A DNA stretch of 21,995 nucleotides, from NCBI GenBank assembly GCA_000969725.1, contig JXSR01S035114.1. One strand, written 5' to 3'. Positions 10,201 to 19,200 of this stretch are shown here, one piece after another; position 1 is the stretch's first letter; every line of letters starts with the position of its first letter. The stretch comes from Ophiothrix spiculata (Eukaryota; Echinodermata; Ophiuroidea; Amphilepidida; Ophiotrichidae). A program made the translations under genes and the position numbers. The notes beneath the pieces were generated by a model. That model made no database searches. It was not told where the DNA came from and worked only from the letters and a program-made list of their open reading frames with translations.

Positions 10201-13200
10201 ATAATAACTACCCTTGTTTTTTTTTTGTATAGTTTTTATTTTATTAATTTGGTAAGGTAAAAAACTTACCACTTTGTATGTTTTTGATAAAAATAAAAAT
10301 TTGCGAAATTGTTCAGGCAGAGGAAAACTGGGGAGCTGATGCACTTGTTTTTCTGTAAAATAAAATGCAAAGTTGAGTTCCAATTAATTTCGATATATTG
10401 CTAGATGCGTATTACTCAATTGTGCATACATGGTGATTTTTTCTGACACAGGTGAGAAACCTGAAAAAGAAGGTAAACCAGGCAAAGAAGGAAAGGAACA
10501 CAAGGAAGACAAGAAGGACAAGAAAGACAAAGACAAGGACAAGGACAAACGTAAGTAGTGTGGAAATTCAATGGGATGTAGATTTATCTCTGGTGAAAAT
10601 ATATGTATTAGATTGACATGTGAGTGCAAGAAAGTCATAGCTGCAATAGCTGCCATTTTTCTTATAGGCCAAGCAAATATTTATTGGACAATGTAAACAA
10701 AAAAGCAGGGTGAGGGTTGCATTTACAAACAATGGGGCCCTGCACTCTGGATTTTAGTTTACAATTAGCCAGTTCAAATGTTCTGTCTGTGCATAACAAT
10801 GCATTTTGTAATCCGTAGTAAAATATTTTGTTAGCCCATTACTTTTTCTATTCACTGGAGTCAATAAGTATAGATAATCCCCATTTGAGAAATTGCAATC
10901 CTTAACAATCCTTTTGTGTTTACACGATAAAAAGCACAACTAAAANNNNNNNNNNNNNNNNNNNNNNNNNNNNNNNNNNNNNNNNNNNNNNNNNNTGTTT
11001 CTGCGCACCAAATTAATATGTTAATTTAACTAACTGTATCGTTTCACACAAAGCCAAGAATTTGGAAAATATCTGAATTGTGAAATAACTATACTAAAAG
11101 AACTGATATGTATGTTTCTAAAATATGAAAGCTAATCCACTTTGAAACAGTGATGTGTAGTGCACCTTAACCATAATGGCTTTGGGATACTTCTATTGTC
11201 ATTTACGATTTAGTTTACAAATGTAGATTAAATCCTTTGTCCTTTAATGAGATAAGTTACGACAAACTTGAACAGGCTAAATGTCCAATAAATGTTTGCT
11301 TGGCCTATAATTTGTATTATTCATTAAACAGTGTACAATCTTAGGTCAGTGGTTCTTGAAATGGTTCGCCTAAAGAACCATTTCTAGAGACACTGTCATA
11401 CGGAAGAAATATTGCACAGTATTTTGCAGTTTAGAGACAGCAATATCAAGATATGATATGTGGCAGCTATTTCATATAGGACTATCTTGCATTTACATGA
11501 AGAGGTTTTGTGTTGAGACATTAAGCTTAACAAGTTAACCAGCATTATGAATTTTAGTGGCACAGATTATCTTTCATTCTGATTAAGAGGTGAATATTAG
11601 TGTTTCTCCATTGAAGGAAAATAGGCAAAATGAAAAAGAGAATTAAAGCTGTCGTAAGAAATATACATCCACTTGTATATTTGCACGCCAATAGACCTTT
11701 TTAAAATCCATTCGGAAATCTGCGGAATGTTGATCACATGGCCATTTTTTCAACCAATCACGTACAAGTTCAGTAGTATGCACAATTTTGTCAACAAAAT
11801 TTTCCGAAAATTCTCTCGCATTTTTCAGTGCAATAAAAGTTAAAGATAAAAAGAACCAGTCCCATACATTATTAGATGCACTAATTCTGAACAACTTTTG
11901 GCTGATGGCACCATACGCTCACCGACACAAGGACTGAAATTTCCATTTGAAATTGGCTGATTAAGCTTAAGATTTCAAGTCACATCAGGGCGATCACAGT
12001 AAAAGTGATTCGTTATTGCTAACCCTATTTACAAGTTGGAATTCATACGCAGTCAGTTAACTTGAACGTGGACGTAACATTCTGGGTATTGTATTAGTGA
12101 ATCACTTTTTCTGTCTGCAATTGCCGGAAAGTGTAAAATCAGCTTGGGGAATTCTCGGAAAGTCATGTTTTGAAAAGGTCTATAGTGAAGAAGAATTGTT
12201 CAGTATTTCTTTGATGGCAACTATTCTGCTGAAAGTAGGATTTTTTTGCTACTACTCATTTTTTGGGAGCAAGCCCCATATTGCAGTATAAACCGTACAT
12301 GAAACTTGTAATTTATTAGCACCATCCATGATTTTGACATTTGATGTGGGTGTATTATCCAAAACAGTAACATTTTCAGTAATATCCATAGGTATACATA
12401 GTCTAGATTACATTTGTCATAGCCGATCATTTTAACACTATTTCAACAATGATACAAATTTTGTGTTCTATGAAGTATTCATGAAAAGCTATGGTAAGCG
12501 TCATAATGAATTTGTCCTCTTTGACCACCTAGCCTTAAGGTGGTTTTAGAGTAGTTGTCGTTGCGGCACACGACATTGCGGCAGACGATCAAACATTTGC
12601 AATTTATAGTTTTCGTAATGTAGCACGACACATTTGCATATTGCTGCAATGGTCTATAGCAAGAAAAGTTGAATTTATTCCAACTCAAAATATTGTGTCG
12701 TTGCGACCATCACGACAGGGTAATCGATATATCGGCTTGTCATACGGCAAACAAATGCGACAGGCAAGTCTGAAACCAGCTTTAAGCATCGCTCATAATA
12801 GGCTAGATTCATTTTGCTCTAGCAGAATTGAAAAACACCCATTGGAAAGTATCTATAATGGAATCTAGACTATATATATTTATGATGGCATCACATTGTG
12901 TGTTCCAACAATCATGGGTGTGTTGTATTTTTTCATCAACCAATGAGAAAAGAGAGTGGCTATTGTACTAAAAATCCAAACTCTATCTTTAAGATAAAAA
13001 ACATTCCATTTGAAATTCTTAAATATATTTATACAATATATGGGTATTAGTATCTTCACAGTAAATAGATCACAATTGGCGCCAACTTATCTCGTTAAGA
13101 TTATTTTTTGAAATTTTTAATGTACACACTACACAAAGTTGTTGCGTAAGAGTAGACTTGTTTTGTATGATGTTGACCGATGAAAATCAACAACAAATTC

Positions 13201-16200
13201 TAGATACAAATTTATCAGCTATTTCAATAGCTTTTTGATTTTAAATCAATTAAAAAAAAAAGGAAAATGGAAAAGAAAACATTTGCTAAAAATTAAATTA
13301 AGAAACATGTCAATAGACTCAAAACTTCAAAAGATACAGAGATTTATAAAACCTAGCACAGTTTGACAAATTTTTACTCGAATCATTTAGAAGTTTTGTT
13401 TTGCACTTTTACCAATGTTTGTCCCAAACTTTTTTATTTGCAAGTTTGAAAGTTACACCCCCATTTGTTGAATTGACAACAGTTTTCTACAGTGTTGGAT
13501 TTTTAGCGTGATTTGTACAAGCCAGGTCATTTTTAACCAGAAATTTTCTCTTCATAACTCACCATTCAGGCACACCACTTGCAGACATTCAGGAGAACTC
13601 CATAGGTCTGTTTATAATTGCATGATTGCATGATACCATTGCACGATGCATGCTATCTCATTGCCTGATATTTGCTGTCATTACACATTCATCGCATGTT
13701 CTGAATTCATCATATTCATCACATTTACAACTTTAAGATCTACATGTACTTAAATATTCATGTTGTACACGTTATAATTACATGAAGAACAGATGTGGAT
13801 GTCTTCTTCTCATAAAAAAATTCAAAAAACATGGATCTCAGAATAGTCAAAAACCTGGTACCAGTCTCTGACTCTGTGCTGCGACCACCTGTCATTTGCG
13901 TAAATCAGGAATTTTATAATTCTAAGTACTCTGAAGACATCTATCTTATCACTTTTTCTCTTTCTTAGAAGGACCATTTGATTGGTACTTTTAGGCATTT
14001 CATATTCTTGTATCATGATTAATTTCACTTTACTATTTGTGTAATTTACAATTTCAATTAGGTACATTCATCACAATATAAAGTACTTACGTATATCTAA
14101 CATTATATTCTGTATTGCATGATAACATTTGATACTGTAACTATAATGATCATTTCTTTTCCAGTGATGTTTGTTTAAATATATTACAGTTGCTGGTGAA
14201 AACAGCACCTTCCATTTTCTTCTTACACACACTTTTTTTTTCAAACCAAGCAACATAGATGAAATTTGTGATGAACTGCAATTCATCACAAGTGTGCAGT
14301 GTGTGATCATCCGATTATATGAGTATTACTAGTTCTGAGTAGTTGAAAATATATTGAATTTATATCAAAGTTGAACTTTGTTAACTCAGTACAAAAAGAA
14401 TAAGAAATTGAAGTTTCAAAACGATTTTACCTCATGAAGTAGGTGTTGTTCAACTCATTCGTCTATGCATTGTAAGCACATTGTGCTCCCACTTCAACAT
14501 GCATGATTTTTGTACATTTTCACTAGTGTCAATTAAGAAACACCTACCTTTAAAAGGGTCTACAAAATAGGATAATAATCCTTTTACAAAGTCTTTATGA
14601 AACACCCCATTTAAAAAGGGGGCTAAAAACTCAATACCAATAGCATCATTAGTGGTGTTATTGATTTATCAGAATGATCAGTGAGTATACATGAAAAGAT
14701 TCAAACCAGTCACCTTGAGTTGTTCTATTCATAGTATTCACCAATACACTGGTAGACCAGGTAATAGAAAATCACCAATCAATCAATCACTTATGACGTA
14801 GAAAGTGGTGCCTGATATTGAACGTGTTCTTGTCCCTCCTGCTATACTTAACACAAGTTGCATCAGTATTACATACATCAACATCTTTGAATTCTGATGC
14901 GGGAGACTTCTGTAATCACTTAAATTTATGAGTAACGATTACGGGCAACTGACATATGAAGCTATTTGAGGCCCAAAAGGTATACCTAAAAAAAATTACG
15001 TAGCTTTTGAAAACTGAAAAGGGACAAAAAGGGTCTCCTAAGCGCACATACGACTAACAAAAACTATCTAATTTTCAATCTCCTAACAAAATGTACCGTG
15101 TATGCGGTCTGTAATACACGCAAGCGGGACATCGCGGTATAATTTTTATTCAATGCGGGAGATATGGCTACCCTTCCGATCGGGAGGGCTGCCTAAAATC
15201 GGGAGACTCCCGCCTAAATCGGGACACTTGACAGGTATGTTAATATTTGTATTTCCTAGGCTCTTTAAGTATTCCCTGAATATATCATCCTGGATGTTTT
15301 TTGTAGAAATTAACCTTTGCCTTTTGTATGATTTTGCCTGTCCCATTAAACAGGTTCTCACTCTGCCGCAGGTATTAGTATAACTTTATGAATCTTCTGT
15401 ACATTACACTCACTCCCTCACTCCACATACTAATAAAGAGATTCATATTAACTCACGACAATGAAGAGTCAATATTTTTGCAATTTTCATACATGAATCA
15501 TCCATGTCTAACTATCACTGCACTCTTATTTTTCTTCTAATTTGTCAAGAACTTTATATTATTTAGGTATTTGAATGTTATGCTGTCAGAAACCATATTG
15601 AGTATGGTTCTAACAAACTGAACTCTGCTAAACAAATGTTTAGTTGTGTAATCATCACAGCTAGACTTTAGTAACCGCCCAACAGCCAATGGCGGGTGAT
15701 TTTGGTGTCAGGCAGGTAAAGGTGTAAAGTTACCTGCCTAATATTCGGGTAATTTTTTGTTGAGTTCCTATGTGCATGATACCATCTCTAATGAATATCT
15801 TGTCGGGCGAGTAACTTAAGAAGATACCTGCCCGACTGGCTAGTTTGAAAAATTACAAATGTCCAGCCGTGGTAATCATTTTTTTATTTGTTTTATTTGT
15901 ATGATATAAATTTGAATATGGGATGATGTAGAATGTTCTAAAATTTGATCTAATTCATTTTAAATATTTAGCATGTGACAAAAAAATATCTTGCAAGCAT
16001 ATCATGGATTATAATCATGTTAATGGCTTAACACTTCAAATCAAATTAAACGTACAATATTACATACCACGTTGTTTTTCAAGAATAAATCAATTTAATT
16101 CTAACTAACAGTAACACTACATGAATATCAAGAATTTTGTGAAATATTGTGACTACCATTTTAACAAGTCAATTTAACACTCAGGATCATTGTATAAAAT

Positions 16201-19200
16201 GCTACAAATTTGAAATGTTTCTGCGCACCAAATTAATATGTTAATTTAACTAACTGTATCGTTTCACACAAAGCCAAGAATTACGAAAATATCTGAATTG
16301 TGAAATAACTATACTAAAAGAACTGATATGTATGTTTCTAAAATATGAAAGCTTATCCACTTTGAAACAGTGATGTGTAGTGCACCTTAACCATAATGGC
16401 TTTGGTATAATTAACAAGGTGGTGGGAACATTCCCTGAGGTGGGGGACCTCACATATGAAAGTGATGTACGAATTCCACTCGAGTATATGAGTACCTCAG
16501 AAGTAGGGGTCTTTTGGTGACAAAATTGGTAAAAAAGGGGGTCTTTCAGTGACAAAGTGCAAAAAATGTGGGTCTTTTGGGCAAAATTCATGAAAAGTAG
16601 GGTCTTTGCGGGTCAAAATGGCCCAAAAATTCACAAAATTTGACAAATTTAGCAACATTTTCAAACAAAAAAAAAATCTGAAAAATTACATCAATTTAAG
16701 AAAATAGTTAGTGTTTGAGTGACAAAGGTTGTTTAGAATTTTAAGAATTAGTTGGTCATTGATTGACAGTTGTTAAAAATAGGGGGTCTTTAGTGGTAGC
16801 GAGCACAAGGCGTGTAACTCAAAGTTGAGCACCCCCCCCCCTCGGGACACATTTGTTTCATATTCAACGTTTTCAAGCTGTTGAATCCAACCAACCTTAG
16901 CATTTCTCCATTCAACTGATTTTTTTTTTCTTTTTCCAGAAAATTATTCTTGTAATCTAATTTTTCCTTTACTTTTTAACTTATTTTAGACATTTTACCA
17001 TGTAATGTCCATATCCATGTTTTTAGTCAACAGGGTGATTTCTTGCACCAGTGCGTGATGGTGTATGACATAATGCATCTTCTAAGGCTCAAAGTTCAGT
17101 TTCATATTTCATACCATTTCTTTCTGAAGAAAATCATAGTAGAGCTCAATTAGAAAAACATCCGTATAAAAGAAAAGAGGTCCCAGGTTCAGTTCTGGAC
17201 CACAGATTTTGTTTTCATATTTTGAACCCAAAGGGAATAAAATGTTGATATTCGGTTGACTACTCCAGTCATCAGTCTCCTACAAAATACTTAATTTCAA
17301 TCACTATCCTAAATTTTAGTATCTATATGAGGGGTGCTCTAGCAAAATGAGAGGAAAGTCGCAAATTTCAAAATTGAGTTTATGACATATTTTAATTCTC
17401 TATAATCTCAGCTTTTTAATGATATTTAATATGTCACCATTTCTTCCTCCATTCTTCATTTAGAGATCGAAATTCAAGGCAGTCCACTGAATATATTGCA
17501 TCAAAAGTTAGGCCCGGTCCAGACTACAGTTTATGACCTACGTCATTTTGTCGTCAACATTGAATATTCTAATCAAAATATTCTATACGATAGTGGAATC
17601 TGGACCTGGCCTTAACTGCAAATCAATTTCAAAGATACTGATTACTACAGTGTATAATAGCAACATGGAATCAATTAACCGTGAATAATTGCACTTTCTG
17701 ACAAAGTTAACCTTCAAAACTTTAGGTGTATGTAAATACTTATGCATGAATGCGTGTTATGCCAAAAAACAAATTGGGACTTTTTCACCCTATTTTTTAC
17801 TTTAGATGCCATTTATTCAAAATGTAGATTTGCGAGTTTTGCCAGAGAAGCCCACATATATAAAACATCTCATGAAATCTGGAGTGTCTGAAATAACCTT
17901 GCAACAAACAATTGTGTATTTTGGTGGCGGGTATATTCATTCATAATTATATTATTCCGTATCATTAGTTAAAAACTAATAGTTATTCATTACAATAAGA
18001 TTATGGTCAAATCAGATCAAGTTCTGTAGACTCCTTTACAATTATCTGTCTAACTGTAGTAATTTTTTCACAAGAAGACTGAGAATCCTATGATTTGAAC
18101 TTAAGCCATAACCCATCTCAATCTGATTGAGTTTACTGAAAAATTGAAACTTTTTGGGTACAATAATTTTTTGCACATGACCAATTTTGCGCTAGAAAAT
18201 TTGAGCATGAAAAGTGCAAAAATAAATCTAGTGGTAAAAAGTCTACCATTGCAGTATGCCAGTGTCAAATTTGCTCAACAAAACCTGTTTCCTAACCCTA
18301 ACACTTCTTTGTTTAAAAACTATCTCCTCGGAAATGTGCAAGTCAAAAATCACGGGTTTTCACCTGGATTCGAACCCGGGACCCCCTGCTTCCTGATCCT
18401 TAACCCTAACCCCACTGAATCTCACAATATCACATTCCACAAAGTTATTCGCGTAAGTCCAAATTATCATAGACCCGAGTCAGCTATGGTCATGAAATTG
18501 CTGCCATGGCAGTGCCTGCTCAGTGGCTTGACATAGTGATAGTTGGATCGGGCCCGGGTTCGATATCAGGTGAAAACCCGCAATTTTTGACTTGCAAATT
18601 TCCGGGGAGTTTTTAAACAAAGAAGTGGTCAAAAGTGGTAGGGTTAGTAATGCCTGCATACAGGTCTATACTAATGGACTTTAAGAGGGATGTACATTTT
18701 GATTAGAAAATTACTGGATTACCTTCACAAAAAAGGAGCTAGAATTACATACACTTTTGGAAGCAGAGCAACCTATTATGAATATAGAAAAGGCAGACTA
18801 ATAAAAAAATTAACGAATAAATAAACTAAGCAATTCATATCTGATGATTTGTGTGTAATATAAGTATACACAGTATAAATGCAAAGCAGAAACTAATTTA
18901 TAATTTCTGATATATTTGAAATAAACAGATAAGGAACCAGCAACACCAAGTGTGCCTGATACACCCCAGGTTGCCATATTTGTCAGCTTTGTGCATCCAC
19001 CAAAAGTACCGGTTAGGATATCAGTGCTAGGAGAAATGGTGAGTAAAAATGATTGGGATTTGTTTGTGTCAACATATTGTGCATAAATGTTCCAAAATGT
19101 GAGTTTTAATTGTCAAATGCATTAACAATTGCAAGCAGCAGTGCTCTCTGCACAGTTAACCCTCGTCTAACCAAGCCTTTTTTTGAAACACGTCTAACCA

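Larger units (their letters stand above)
10667..11305. mobile_element. TIR element with TATA flanks, containing an assembly gap
   Basis: The left end GGCCAAGCAAATATTTATTG is inverse to the right end CAATAAATGTTTGCTTGGCC (one mismatch); inward similarity runs on to GGACA. TATA flanks both ends (10663-10666, 11306-11309). Near its left end it has CAGGGTGAGGGTTGCATTTA, which recurs at the end of the window. It encodes no protein. True length is unknown because of the N run inside it. Confidence 0.75.
10551..18928. other. Large intron F-G (about 8.4 kb), repeat-rich
   Basis: No conserved androglobin segment is recognisable between the lysine-rich exon and exon G. The supported contents are listed separately: a TIR element across a sequence gap, a 190-bp duplication, a TTA-flanked MITE, candidate microexon(s), a GGGTCTTT repeat, a 91-bp MITE and an inverted SINE-like pair. 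Stretches 11310-12530, 12790-13560, 13610-14900, 15860-16215, 16860-17515 and 17620-18240 are AT-rich with nothing I can name. Part of the intron is unsequenced (10946-10995). Confidence 0.7.

Noticed and set aside
10384..10656. Minus-strand frame of 90 codons rich in Leu/Ser
   Set aside because: It is the antisense shadow of the lysine-rich exon F (AAG/GAC codons read as CTT/GTC), with no supporting signals.
11643..11894. Minus-strand frame of 83 codons
   Set aside because: No start context, splice pattern or domain supports it; AT-rich intron with chance openness.
12097..12291. Open frame starting near LPESVKSAWGILGKSCFEKV that looks a little like helical (globin-like) protein
   Set aside because: There is no acceptor at its start (CTGCAA rather than CAG), no family match, and in the family the globin domain lies well beyond exon J.
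16250..16591. Minus-strand frame of 113 codons
   Set aside because: It crosses the junction between the 190-bp duplicate and the GGGTCTTT repeat, so it is a product of repeat sequence.
16920..16960. Strong acceptor-like TTTTTTTTTCTTTTTCCAG as a hidden exon
   Set aside because: The sequence after it gives no convincing coding segment with a donor; pyrimidine runs are common in this intron.
18144..18536. Longest open frame in the window (130 codons)
   Set aside because: It runs through the inverted SINE-like pair and intron sequence, shows no family motif, and contains tRNA B-box DNA; it is open by chance.
18509..18580. Possible functional tRNA gene
   Set aside because: A- and B-box-like motifs are present, but I could not pair an acceptor stem or anticodon arm, and the B-box is imperfect; a SINE relic fits better.
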